Assembly (NCBI RefSeq): GCF_035083965.1
Contig: NC_089724.1
Location: 11,650,910 to 11,714,909 of the forward strand
Direction: 5' to 3'
DNA length: 64,000 bases
DNA from: Branchiostoma lanceolatum
Taxonomy: Eukaryota; Chordata; Leptocardii; Amphioxiformes; Branchiostomatidae
Of this stretch, positions 23,901-34,162 are shown piece by piece. The translations under genes and the position numbers were made by a program. Positions within the stretch are counted from its first letter, which is position 1, and the number at the start of each line of letters is the position of its first letter. Below the pieces are notes generated by a model. It made no database searches. It saw only the letters and a program-made list of their open reading frames with translations, and had not been told where the DNA came from.

Positions 23901-24738
23901 TCTTCACATAGCCAACTTTTTTAAAGTGTAGAAAACAGCCAGATATGTTTTGCATTTAGGGTATTTCAGCCACCGAAATAAAGACACACATTTTGTGAAA
24001 GTCTGCGTTTGTAAATCTTGTCTAAGCCACTTCAGTTACTATGCTACACCAAGTAGAGTACGATTATGTGTATTTTCTACGATAAAAATGTGAAGACTTG
24101 TAAAATGGCAAAGGATCAGTTTCATAAGACTTTGATAGGTACAAAGTTTATGAACAAAGCATAACTTACGTCACCACTGGGTTTTTACAAGGCTGGAGTG
24201 TCAGACAGCAACAGTCAAAGTCCTGGAAAAGAAAAAAACTTTGACTCAACTTCAACTTCAAGTGATTCAGACTTCAACTCCTTATCCTTGTTGCACAAGT
24301 CCCACAAGGCACAACTTTATACGTTAGGCTAGTATGCTATCCAGAACATGTATATTGTGTTGCTTAGCAGGTTTGTCTCCAGTAACCATAGATACAAGAT
24401 AAAAATAACTTTATTGGAAATCGCAGTATTGCCACTGAATTAAAACAAAATGTACAATCATAAAAACCATTTAGGATAGGTGGCGAAATATTGTTGGATA
24501 TTGTACGTTTGACCTTTTACTTTTAGATATTTGGGTAGACCTCAGGCTAGGCTGAGTCATGTGTTATACAGACATCATGAACCGTATACAGTATGTAATG
24601 ATAACTACAACTGACCTTAATGGAGTCCTTGCTGAGCCGAGCCCTCTGTGACCCGTACCCTGACTGTTGGGTGTCCTTCTTCTTCTCGTGGTAGGTGTAC
24701 ACTGCCCCTGCAGTACAGTTCCTGGCATGCCGGGTCAT
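8922..24738 (-). CDS. NOSIP: Nitric oxide synthase-interacting protein (NOSIP), E3 ubiquitin ligase family
   Basis: Ten coding exons: 24738-24616, 24222-24170, 23866-23755, 18469-18406, 17070-17008, 13831-13689, 13167-13051, 10945-10875, 10456-10348, 8993-8922. All junctions are GT-AG and phases add up to 308 residues (human about 301). The N-terminus MTRHARNCTAGAVYTYHEKK is nearly the vertebrate sequence. A Cys-rich segment (FDCCCLTLQPC, about residues 43-53) and PDGFIYDKEAILEYILHQK (from 60) form the N-terminal NOSIP zinc-finger region. CPMSG (from about 192) and the exon 8-9 segment VCAVTGD...MTDPVSGDKL form the C-terminal U-box-like part; the protein ends GPVMQA. Known members are mainly nuclear, bind nitric oxide synthases and promote their relocation, and have E3 ligase activity. 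Residues 140-165 are a Ser/Thr/Gly-rich linker with three Ser-Thr repeats. Introns are large and transposon-filled. The gene is divergent from POLR1F. Start choice: family N-terminus. Confidence 0.95.
11262..11336 (-). repeat. Dispersed repeat copy 2 (related to 1643-1745)
   Basis: Inverted copy of the CCGTCCCT...TTGCTTGTTGGGA sequence seen at 1643, here without the short insertion. It sits in the NOSIP intron between exons 7 and 8 or 8 and 9 (exon 8 is at 10945-10875). Confidence 0.5.
14371..14604. repeat. Six palindromic hairpin repeats inside element A
   Basis: Six near-perfect palindromes of about 30 bases, core CTGACAGGATCATCCTGTCAG, spaced about 40-45 bases apart with A/T-rich spacers such as AATTTTTC. 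Arms change together in places (CAGTAG versus CACTAC), as if base pairing were kept. Not a CRISPR array: this is a eukaryotic transposon interior and spacers are nearly identical. Confidence 0.85.
14622..14827 (-). pseudogene. Coding relic in element A, homologous to relic in element B
   Basis: A minus-strand frame reads LQKKCTVADLDKTCLKLYGR then NSLA and SLVQLRERQLSLTDIESVPI. Element B encodes LQKKRVRATLDRSCLKLFGR, then, after a frameshift, LVQLCKRKIPLANIDGIPI. Conserved protein spacing in two decayed copies suggests the parent element encoded this protein. I do not recognise the domain. Confidence 0.5.
15564..15587. repeat. 24-bp perfect palindrome abutting element A
   Basis: CAAGGACATTAT followed by its exact reverse complement, directly outside the right terminal repeat. 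A one-mismatch 22-bp relative lies at 1694-1715. Confidence 0.7.
16747..16868. mobile_element. Terminal fragment of the element A/B family
   Basis: The end GGATGTCATCCATAAAATTT ACTTGCTGTGGCC and the subterminal T-runs with CTCATTAG match the right-end type of element A. No partner end was found, so this looks like a truncated copy. Confidence 0.5.
17396..17420. repeat. (TA)n microsatellite
   Basis: Run of TA dinucleotides adjoining the MITE that starts at 17421. Confidence 0.85.
17421..17712. mobile_element. 292-bp MITE with TA target duplication
   Basis: Begins GGCATAACAGACGTCATTAC and ends with its inverse; inverted arms extend through ACTTGACTTATATA with one indel and continue less exactly into CTTTAAGTTCAC. 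TA flanks both ends, as in Tc1/mariner-type insertions. No coding capacity. It lies in the NOSIP intron upstream of exon 5 (minus strand). Confidence 0.7.
17919..18192. mobile_element. 274-bp MITE with ATTATA target duplication
   Basis: The ends are CACCCCGACCAATC and its exact inverse. ATTATA flanks both sides (17913-17918, 18193-18198). Further inner inverted repeats are TTGAAACTCAGAT/ATCTGAGTTTCAA and AACGTTTA/TAAACGTT. No coding capacity. Confidence 0.75.
20044..21622 (+). CDS. Non-LTR retrotransposon reverse transcriptase, N-terminally truncated but otherwise open
   Basis: An uninterrupted frame of about 525 codons enters from the host element, so the in-frame Met at 20015 is not the true start. 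Motifs in order: AGPDGISNELYK (RT motif 2a region), LRPIVLLNSIRKIL, GIDMSRAFDTI (motif A Asp), GSPQGDSLSPVLF (motif B), YADDVDFI (catalytic YADD, motif C), VNEGKTES, LYNCNSW, and the late RWCMLGHILRMPED motif found in RTE/CR1/Jockey-like enzymes. It would copy its RNA at a nicked target in an intact element. Endonuclease and any ORF1 are absent. The clade needs a tree. The intact frame indicates a recent insertion. Confidence 0.9.
20044..21679 (+). mobile_element. 5'-truncated LINE inserted in element B, 13-bp target duplication
   Basis: CATCCTCTGGAGA occurs directly before (20031-20043) and directly after (21680-21692) this segment. The 3' end is a short ATC-repeat tail following a 57-base 3' untranslated region. 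These are the marks of target-primed reverse transcription. The missing 5' half explains why the element has a polymerase but no endonuclease. Confidence 0.85.
22060..22330 (+). pseudogene. Coding relic in element B, frameshifted
   Basis: LQKKRVRATLDRSCLKLFGR in one frame, then LVQLCKRKIPLANIDGIPI in another, matching the relic at 14622-14827. A T-run of about 20 follows, before the terminal repeat. Confidence 0.5.
22916..23313. mobile_element. hAT-like nonautonomous element, copy 1
   Basis: Ends CGGGGCTCGAAAT and ATTTCGAGCCCTG, flanked by GGTTG on both sides (22911-22915, 23314-23318). Interior carries repeated GTGCACC words, for example AGGTGCACTGGTGCACCC. A CAGGG-type end with a 5-bp duplication suits the hAT group. 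Copy 2, inverted, is at 58944-59321. Confidence 0.75.
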
Positions 24739-26361
24739 GATGCTGGCCTAACAACAGAAAAAAACTGAAAATAGTCATGGGTCATGGGTAATGGCTCTAT
24801 TAAAATTTGATTGCCTAAGCGCCGGTGGCTTGGGGACTTCAAAAACCTCAATGTTAGCAGTTCGAAGTTGTCTGACAAAGCGACGCCATTGTTACTACAG
24901 TAAAACGCCTAAAAGTGAGCAGAAACTTTGCGTTTTATTTCTTCAATACTAGTAGTAGTACACGAGTAGAGAGAGGGTAATCATCTAACTCCAGGGAAAG
25001 GGGTATCTGTGGAATATACATGCCCCAGGACACGGCGGGCCAACATGACCAGGCCTGCCAGCGCATGAAGAAATAGTCACTAAAATACCCGCTGAGCAAA
25101 GAAAAAACTTGTTAAAATTACAGCCATGAGGTTGTTGCTTAGAAGGTGGGTGTTTTTGCTATATTTTGTGTAAATTTGGTGGTTGGGTCGAGGTGACCAG
25201 GGTGATGGGCCAAGCTGATCATGACCAGATGGGCCGAGTTGGTATGGTCCGAGTCGTCCTGATCCCCTCCTTGATAGGACCCACCACACTTATGGATAAG
25301 ACTTTTAGGAGCAGGGATCCACCCCGGGCCGGCGTGAGCTGATCAGACCAGCTTGTACACCACAAGACATGTTGTGTTATGCAATGAGGCAGTCTATCAG
25401 GGACAAAAAAGTATTCAGGTACAAGGAATCAAAACATCAGTTATTGATGGATATCAAAACTGTATAAGGTGGTCAAACAACATAAGAATACTATATCACT
25501 GGCTATAATATAATTCATCAGTCAGGAGTGGAAAAACTTCAGCTGACATAAATGATAAGAGTAGAGTAGAGTAGAGTAGAGTAGAGTAGAGTAGAGTAGA
25601 GTAGAGTAGATAACGTTCGACACCAACGTGACCAAGGAGGTTCAAACTCATTCACCTACATATGTGTTGCCTGCTGAAACTAGTCGTGAGGAACAACAAG
25701 AATCTATTTTTTGAGTTTGGCTGGCGGATAAAAAGAAAAGCTGAATACAATTTATAGAAAGCCCAACAAAACCGCCTAACAAAAATCAGCCGGAGCCTAA
25801 CCTCTGCTTGGAGAGAGTACTTTACAGAACTTTTCAGCCATTTTCAATAAAACCGGGCAGCTCTATAAGGGTTTGTGAACTAGGGGGCTGTTCCTGTTGC
25901 AACACTAGCGGCTAAACACAACTCTATAGTACAAAATGTAGCTGTTTCGTACCGATTTACAGGTCTGAAGACAGAAGCTGTGGTGCTGACTCCGACAGTC
26001 TGACAGTGTCGTCTCCGAAGTATACTAGGACAAACCATTCAAAATGCAGGGAGGACACCTTTTTGTTTTTATTCCCATAAATCATCACACTTGTATACCT
26101 GCGAACTGTAGTAAGTAGTAATATGTTTAATATTGAATCTTTGATATTCTATTAAATCAAGTTAGCGTGAACGAACGTTGGTATGTTTTTTTTTCCCAAA
26201 TTTTAGAAGAGCACCCCCTTTTTTGACTGGGAAAATCTGATATCTCGCGAGACTTTCTCTTACGACAGGACTAGCCATCGCAAAATGGCTGCGCACATGT
26301 GAAGTGAAAAAGTTGATCCAACTTTTTTTGCGCCGTTTTTAATCCATGAAGCGGTTCAAAT
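24739..26361. promoter_or_regulatory. Intergenic region between divergent NOSIP and POLR1F
   Basis: The two genes are transcribed away from each other from this 1.6-kb stretch, so both promoters probably lie here. I see no clear TATA box placement. Position 26240-26361 should be POLR1F 5' untranslated sequence. A GTAGA microsatellite lies at 25559-25610. No further exon was recognised. Confidence 0.45.
25559..25610. repeat. (GTAGA)n microsatellite
   Basis: About ten copies of the 5-base unit GTAGA without interruption. Confidence 0.95.
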
Positions 26362-28916
26362 ATGGACCTGTCGTCTTTCGAAGAAGCCAGCCAGCTGGTA
26401 GACGAGCCTGACTCGTGTTTGGAGCTCGTGCGATGCCGGGAACACATCCCGCTGCCGCCGCAGTACCTGGGTCGTCTGCGCACGGGCGTGCAGGAGGTGC
26501 TGGGCAGCGAGCTCAAGATGTACTCAGGAAGGTGGGAACTCTTTTCGTGTGTCAAACTCGGCTCCGATGATTCTAGTTGGTATCTTTGCATAGCTTGGGA
26601 TGTGGGCATGAATACACACTGTCTCTCTCCACTGTAAGTGTAACTGTACATCGTACTTTCTTATGTGACCATTTATTCATTTAGTACAATATATAATTAG
26701 AAGTTTTCCCCCATATAAAGTTTGATTCAATTTTGTTTTTTGCATTACGTCTCTTCACAACAGACTGAAGGGGGTCCCGGTGTCCTACAGTAACATCAGC
26801 CTGGTGCAGACGGGAGGAAACATCCTCGATGACCAGCCCTACATTCATCTGGACGTGGAGACAGATTTCATTGTCTTCAGGCCCAAAGTTGGCAGTACTC
26901 TAGTGGTGAGTGACATTGATTGAGTTTCATCTTTCTTTCTTGCCTTTAATGCCCACGATCTTGATGATGACCATGGCATTCCGGCATGTTGGGAAAGTTG
27001 TGTTAAGTGCCTTTACGGTTTACCAAGGGCACAAGATCGGTGACACGGCAGGATTCGAACCCGGGATCACTTGAGCCGAACATGCTGCCATTGCGCAACA
27101 CGACCCCACACTCTTCTGGAGGATTTCATAATCAAATTATGCACAAAACATCAATTTCCTCCTTTTCTGCTTCTATATCAATATCTATACAGCCAGCATA
27201 AGCCCCCTTCAGCACAACACACCAGCTTCGCGGGCATGTGGCACGGCAGCAGGCCAACAGCCGGTTTTATTGTACTGAACGACCTGTCACAGCTAACCTT
27301 TGCACATCTAACGAGGATGCCCCTATAATGCTTGTTGACAACAAGTTGGCCACTCTGCGATAGTTATAGGGAAAACAATTTAGTTGAACACCTCAATTCT
27401 GGGTTGATAATTCTGGTACTTTAAGGAATTACTATTTGAAGTTTATACACACTTGAGAAAGTTGCTCATGGGTTTATCCCAATTATCAGTTTTGGGATCA
27501 ACTTGTTCTTACCATGACCATAGCTGCTATAGTTGCATATTTACTCTCCCTATTCTCCGCAGGGAACAGTCAACAAGATAGGGAAGGGCCACGTGGGCTG
27601 TCTGGTGCACAACTATTTCAACGCCTCCATCCCGAGGCCCCGCGGTGTGGTGAATGGCTGGGCAGGCTCTCGGCTCACCATGGGGGACAAGTTCAACTTC
27701 ACTGTCACCAGGATAGAGGCTGACTACGGAGGGGTGTTAGCCATCACTGGCAAAATACTGTGAGTAACTGTCATAACATTCCGCCTAGTTAACTGCAAAA
27801 CTAAGAAAAGAAACTAAGAAGTAGTGTACATTATTGTCATGTGGGTGATACAAAGAGACCAACAACAGGTCAACAAAAGAAAGGGGAAAATTTGATGAAG
27901 TGGTCTTATAATATCATTTTGTTGTGTTGAAATTTGTTACATTCATGTATGTCTTAAAAATCGACCTTACCTTTTTGTTTTGTGTCTTTATCCATAGAAA
28001 TGACACCTGTGACAGCCTCACTGACATCCAGCCCTCCACCTGCTCCACAGGTATGTCTTACCTCCTCTCTAACGTAGATGAAACATAGATCAGTTCCTCC
28101 AGTCACAACTGCAGCTTCTGTGAAAAATAGTACTTTTTTTCTCCAGAGTAGATACAACAAGTTGATATAAAGCAATCGTCAGATAAAGTGTAAAAAGTTC
28201 TGGAAGCGCTGTTTTTTTGTTGTTGTAATATTTGGTAGGGATGATGTTATATTCTGTGCTAACTAAGCATTTTGTGTCGCTCAGGCACCCCTGGCAGAGG
28301 CATCATCAAGAAGAGAAAGCACACTGGAGATGATGAAGACCCATCATATGGGAAGAAATCTTGTGAGCCCACAGAAGATATAACCAATACAGGACAGCCC
28401 AGCGTGCCAACTACATCAACTGATGTTACTTCTTCAAACAACAAAAAAAAGCACAAGAGAAAGCACAGGGGAAAAGGACATTGTGACACAGGTGGTTTGT
28501 CTGTCCCTACAGAGGCTGATCAGCCTGATTGGCAGGCAACTGAATGTACGATGGAGGACAACCAAGGTGAAGAAAAAACTTCAACAAAGAAAAAGAGGAA
28601 ACACAAGGAAAGCAATAAAAAAGATTTGACTCGTATTGAAGGATCGGGAATCGAAAGATTTTCTGATAATGCAGAAAGGTTGTCTAAGAAGCAAAAGAAG
28701 AAAAGACAAGAACAGAGCTGCACTGAACCTTCTGTACATGAAGCAGCAAATGGTGAACATGATGAGGGGCATCCTGGGAAACATAGCAAGCTGAATGGAG
28801 ACATCAATGAACAGACCCAAAAAGCTATAGAAAACAGCGTGGTAGAAACTCACTCCACTTCTTCAAAGAAAAAGAAGAAGAAGCATAAAGAGAAGAAACA
28901 TTCAAGTGAAAGATAG
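26362..28916 (+). CDS. POLR1F: DNA-directed RNA polymerase I subunit RPA43 (POLR1F/TWISTNB)
   Basis: Five exons: 26362-26531, 26764-26905, 27563-27759, 27998-28050, 28285-28916; phases add up to 397 residues (human 338). RPA43 forms the stalk of RNA polymerase I with its small partner and contacts the initiation factor RRN3/TIF-IA in the nucleolus. Residues 1-104 form the Rpb7-type N-terminal domain (IPLPPQYLGRLRTGVQEVL, then LKGVPVSYSNISLV and DDQPYIHLDVETDFIVFRP). Residues 105-170 are the OB-like part (GTVNKIGKGHVGCLVHNYFN, ASIPRP, MGDKFNF). Residues 189-397 are a disordered, Lys-rich tail with blocks such as KKKHKRKHRGK and a final run of Lys; the tail is longer than in human and encoded by one exon. 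Start: the only Met giving the full N-terminal domain. It lies head-to-head with NOSIP. Intron 2 carries a SINE. Confidence 0.95.
26930..27110 (-). mobile_element. tRNA-derived SINE in POLR1F intron 2
   Basis: On the minus strand the head contains a B-box-like GGTTCGAATCC and an A-box-like TTGCGCAATGG upstream, in the layout of an internal polymerase III promoter. The body follows, and the tail ends in AAGAAAGAAAGATG. Cloverleaf stems are not maintained, so this is not a tRNA gene. Confidence 0.65.
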
Positions 28917-30704
28917 AAAATTGAGAACCAATGAAAAGGATGGACGTTGTTACACTGGGAAAGATCTAACCATTGAGCCAGGAGTCAATGGCACAGGTCT
29001 AGATCTCGACAAGTCATCAGAAGTATACTCTCTGGAATGCAATATGTTTCTACAAACTATAAAATGAAATGATAAAGTCACAATTTTATTCTAGGATCAC
29101 ATCAGAAATAGATTTTTTCTAGAGTAATTCTGTCATGTAGTGTCAGTGGGAAGCTCCCTAGAAATTAAAGTATTTTATTTTGTATTATTGTTTATGAAAG
29201 TAAGTATGAAACCATGTGAGTTTTTAACATTTGCCTCTTAATACTTTTACTCCATGCCTGGCCTTTTTTGCAAAGTTTGAATAATGCCTTGGGCCATATA
29301 CTTTTGCCTATGTACTTTATGCAAATTTTTACATAATTTGCATAAGTTAGATGTTATTTGTCTTGATCAACACTAGAATCACCTCTTTTTGCATTTTTAT
29401 GTACACAATGTATTCTGTAATGGAAAGTCCAGTGCATGCATAATACTGTTAATTATTAGTCACAATTTAACTATGAGGGCAAATCAATACTGCGCTGTTA
29501 TGTACTTTTCACCTGGATGGAGGCCTGGCGAACCTCCATCTCGTATCAGCCATACGGTGATTTACATCATTTACCCAGAAGGGAGAGCGTAAGGGGCGAT
29601 ATGATGATGATGATGTACTTTTCAATTGTAAAGAGCATAGAATAGTTATTAATAATGAAGCAAGGAAGAAAGTTGTCAACAGACATCAGACAAACACAAG
29701 ATCCTATACTCTTCTTACAAAACTCTTTTGTCATGTCAATTACCCCCACTATATAGCTAAGGTTATACAAAGTCAGTTTCTTTCAGACTCAAGTCATGTA
29801 TCAGGACAAACAGTAATACTTGACAAAAATACACCATGAAAGACCATAACCATTGGACTTTATTTTGAAAACACCACTCAAGGGCACATTTATTAAAACT
29901 TGTTAATGTCTTCCTGTCATGTTCATTCATTTCTGAGTGTTGTTGACTTTTCAAAGAGATTTTAAATTTTGTTTTTGGTGTAGCTTTGTAGTCTTTCACC
30001 TAAGGGCAACACTGTTCTATGATACTTCCACCCACCAGTGTTCAAATGACATAATTCAGACTTTCCTCAAATAGCAGGCAGCCTCACCTATTCCCTTGAA
30101 GTTAAACTATGAAACAGTCACGATATTTAATTGTTCACAATTATATATTTTGAGACACAGTATGACATTGGCACATTCCTTTTAAGATGGTTTTGGCCAG
30201 CAATTCAACATTGTTCACTTTGTTCAGTGATACAACTTTACTATGCTATGCTACGCTACGTTTACCACAAGGCCTCATTCAAGTTGCTAAGAATTACTAA
30301 TTTTTTATTGTAGGCAACATACAAACATGCACAGACACATCTATGACTTTTTTAAAACCTTCAATTATTGCAATGGGTAGGCATCAGTTGCTAAGACACA
30401 TGTACGTGTGTATGTACACGTAATAAGAATTGGTTCAAAAAAACCTCTTACACTTGAAACGGTTGATGTCTACAAAGCAATGCAAATTATGATATTCTAT
30501 TAGCAGTATACATCCATTCTTAGTCCTCTACCATGAAAGTTAGTTTGTATGATCCGCGTGTGTATGTCCTGAATTTACATAGCTTTGTGTTTGTCCATCT
30601 GTTTCCTGTATTTTGAAACTAATGATGCGAAAAGTGTGAGCTATCCATTTCATACTGGAAGAATGCATAGTCCATTGGGGCATGTGAAACAGCGTCAGTA
30701 GGTG
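28917..30704. other. Between POLR1F and the membrane-protein gene; no exon seen
   Basis: Contains the POLR1F 3' untranslated region. AT-rich beyond that; no family motifs. Since the two genes converge, their 3' ends face each other here. Confidence 0.5.
29164..29169 (+). terminator. Candidate POLR1F polyadenylation signal
   Basis: ATTAAA about 250 bases after the POLR1F stop codon. Confidence 0.35.
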
Positions 30705-33700
30705 TCACTGGTTTGGTACGTACACCACACTCTGTAGCTCCTGTCGACTGTAGAAACAATCAAAGGAAACAGCATGATTTAGATACCTAACATATCATAG
30801 TTCTTTAAGAATGTTCTATAAGTACAAACGTAACTACTGAACTTTGTAATCACATGTAACTATGCCGATTGTATGGGAAACTAGTGCCAAACGGAGTTTG
30901 TCTATGTGTGTGTGTTTGCATGTGTGAGTGTGTATTCTCAGATTCCCACAAACTAATCCTACAATAAGCGAAAAGGTTCTAACGCTAACTTACAGTTCTT
31001 GGAGGTTGTCCTCCATCTGCCCTTTGCTGCCAGTGTTGACGGCATCATTGTCAGGTGACTTCCTGCTGGGCTCCGCCGAGCCCACCGGTTCCCCGTATGG
31101 TTCAGAAGCCTTATGATAAATCATATATACAATGTCCTCTGATGCTGTAGAAGTTCTTTCTGTTTTGGTATGTTTATTGTCATTGTGATCTCCCGGGCCC
31201 TAACATCATCTCGAGGACGGATGCCTACTATTGTCAGCTTGGATTGTAACAGTCTCATACCGTTTTATTAACTGGGAATCATGTGAAAAACAACACGGTG
31301 CAAAGATAATAATTCAGTTTCGAAGTTTGGGTTCAAACTTTGTTACTGTTAGTTGATGGTAATGAAAATAGAACACGGACGTTTTCCCGTTAATGAATGG
31401 GGACGATTGACGGATTGTGTTAAATGATAAGTTTATTCCCCCACCAATGTTACAAGGTCGACCTAGGACAGATCGCCACGATAGGAGACACAGAGATACA
31501 TACACACACAAAAACACGACTGAATAACAAAGACTAGGCGGGTAGAGAACAAAAATGTTGCGGATCCTGCATCATAAGATGTGTACTATCTGTGGATTTG
31601 TTTTCCTCAACTAAACTGGACGCGACTTCGCCAAACATCATTTAGTCCAAAATCACTTTTTTTCTTGCGCTTTCAATCCTACAACACGTGTGCATGGCGT
31701 TCTGTTGGCTTCTTTGCTCCATCCAATGACCAACTCTTAATCTCTTCCATTCTCAATCTCCAAGTAGAGGAGGGGAAATATTAACCTTTATTTGGCTTCG
31801 TAGGGATGTCTTATGACAGACAGAATAAGGCTAAGACATCCCTATCGAGGATCTGCTGGACATTATGAAACTCAGCCTAAAAGAATCACTTTCTTTTCAT
31901 TCAGTATCTTTCAGTTTATTTCTCACCCACCACCACACGAATTTTTGGCCAGAGGGTGAGCTCAAGACGATGTCCTTCTGTTGAGGTTTCAATGCTGTCA
32001 GAACGAGAAAAAGAAGGTGAGTAAGTCAGTATTTTAGTTATTACACCCCTTTGACAAGAACAAGTATTCACCTTATTCCCTTTCCGTTCTAGGAAATGAC
32101 GCAGTGCAATGTTAAATACTAGTACTATGACTCGATGACATATTCATTTCTTCCTGACTTTGATAACAGAAAGTTATGCATAGGCACCATATTGATTGCA
32201 CCCCTTATTTCTGCTATCGAATTGACGTGAATATCACCAAACAAAACGAACGGACATAACAGGATGTTTAAGTTTCAGGTTAGGCAAAACTAACTGCGAC
32301 TTCAGTCGCCCTGTCACCACTGTCACGTGACGTGACACTGGCCTTGCCATTTCCCAGGAGACTGTTGGCGGGTAGGTACAGACTTACGTCATCGGCCTCC
32401 ACGGTTAGAGCTCGGTCTTCAACGTCCCTGCGCACACTGCCGTGGCCGTTTGTAGCTCCCTTGTCTCCCTTGGCGGGGTCGACGGGGAGATAGATCGGAT
32501 AGGTTTCGGTAATTTCCGTCCCTCGTTCGGCCACGCGAGGATTGACGAGAACTGTTCCAACAACACCGTTGTCGCCCTCCTTCAGGGCCCCCAACAGGCC
32601 CTGCTGGTACAGCAGCAGACTCTCATACGTGTCCTTCACGAACACGTCCAGCTGGTCAAATATGGGATAATGGAAGGCGAATCCACCGTTGTTCTCGCGG
32701 TAGAAGTCGTCCGCTTGAGCGTACTCAATCTCCGTGTCCAGAGTCCCGTCTTTCCTGAGCTGCCAGTGAGACAGGACGATGCGCAGGTAGTTTGTGTGGA
32801 AGAGGAAGTCAGCGAAACCCTGAGGAAAATGCCCCTCGCACAGGTGGATGTTGTCACGAATGATCTCCTCTGCCTTCAGGTCTAACGGGTACATGATGTA
32901 GAAGAGGAATGTCCGCCATCGTGACAGCATCATGCTGCCCGTGTGTCGGTCCATCTGCCAAGTTTGCAGAGCGTCGCTCAGGTACGAGTCGAGGGTGGAA
33001 TGTGTGCCCAAGGCCTGGGCGTACGCCTTGTGATTGGCCAGTCTGTTGCCGTACAGGGGCCCGTACAGTTTGGAGAGCTGCTCGTTGACGCGGTCCAGCC
33101 TGGCCCGGAGGCGCTGGTCGCGGCGGGTCTGCTGCCGGGAGAGGCAGTACGTCACCACGGCCGCCACGGTGGCGATCAGCACGGAACCGGCCACTGCCAG
33201 ACCCGCCCACAGGGGCATGAGCTGTCAAATTGAAAATGGTAAAGTTAATGTTTGTTATTCATTTTTCTTTTATCTATCAGTGTTTATTAAATAAGGGTAG
33301 TCCCGTCATCCTAATTGGTCTGATTACCAAGGGAGCACATAACGAGTACACACAATACAAACTAAATTGGGAGTCAATAACACAACTGCACAACTATTTC
33401 ATACAGTATTTGGAATGATGCTTTTATTTTTCAACGGGTCGGAAACGTTTGACATACTAAAACACGGTGCCGACCATGTACCAGTTCAGTCATGGGGACC
33501 GGGATGCGGGTGCTTTAATAGTGTGCTTTAATCGTGTGCTTGAATTAAACAGTTAACCCTGCTAAAACTTTTTTTGTGATATAGAATCTGTTGTTGTGAT
33601 TAGACTTAATCGCGATCGGTCCAAAGGCGAAGATGAATAAACTGCTGGTGATAACGTGCTTGACTACATTTCAGCTCAAACTAAGCTGAAACGAGAACTG

Positions 33701-34162
33701 TTTTTTTTTTCTTTCAAATGATCTACCCTTTAATGTAGTATTTAGCCCTTCTTGAGGATGATAAGTTACCCTAAAATGTTCTTTATTTTCCCCCAAAGTT
33801 GGACACAAAGTTTTATCATTAATTTGCATTACAAAAACCCATTTTCCGAAGTCCTGTCTGAACATATGGAATGATATGATTCCATGTTCTTAAACATCCC
33901 CCGAGTGTCTAGTTTCTTTTCCTTTGAAAGAGGGCGAGGGCGTTTTCCAAAACTTGATGAGCTGGCTGAGCCACATTTCGCAGGGGGCGGATACCAATCA
34001 CCAGGGGAGGGTAATTTGTGAGCGATGTACATTGTACTCATGATGGTGGCATAAACTATCGGCCATGATGACAAGGTGGACCTTGTCCAGCCGGATGAAA
34101 ATTCAGTATATCAGGACGACAAAAACAAGAGTGTATCTTACCTCTGGTGAAGATGTGGCCAT
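30705..34162 (-). CDS. Single-pass membrane protein of unknown function, two possible C-termini
   Basis: Exons 34162-34142, 33221-32388, 31109-30994, 30747-30705; junctions are in phase and give 337 residues. Exon 1 (MATSSPE) starts in a strong context, ACCATGG, and ends at GTAAGA. Residues 11-34 form one hydrophobic segment (WAGLAVAGSVLIATVAAVV) followed by many Arg residues, so the bulk should face the cytosol. Next comes LDRVNEQLSKLYGPLYGNRL; KLYGPLY motifs also occur in poorly known bacterial and algal proteins. The rest (residues 60-230) is predicted helical, Tyr/Phe/Trp-rich. The donor at 32387 is a strong GTAAGT inside an open frame. If it is not used, the frame reads on for 35 residues to a stop at 32280, giving 320 residues. 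I cannot name the family. Coding GC is clearly above that of the surroundings. Confidence 0.75.
31801..31844. repeat. Short perfect hairpin
   Basis: Arms TAGGGATGTCTTA (31801-31813) and its inverse (31832-31844), loop of 18 bases, inside the membrane-protein gene's intron or alternative 3' end. Confidence 0.6.
31915..31920 (-). terminator. Candidate polyadenylation signal for the read-through isoform
   Basis: AATAAA on the minus strand about 360 bases after the alternative stop at 32280. If used, it would end a short transcript before exon 3 at 31109. Confidence 0.4.

Noticed and set aside
32442..32885. Plus-strand frame of 147 codons
   Set aside because: Shadow of the GC-rich coding exon on the minus strand.
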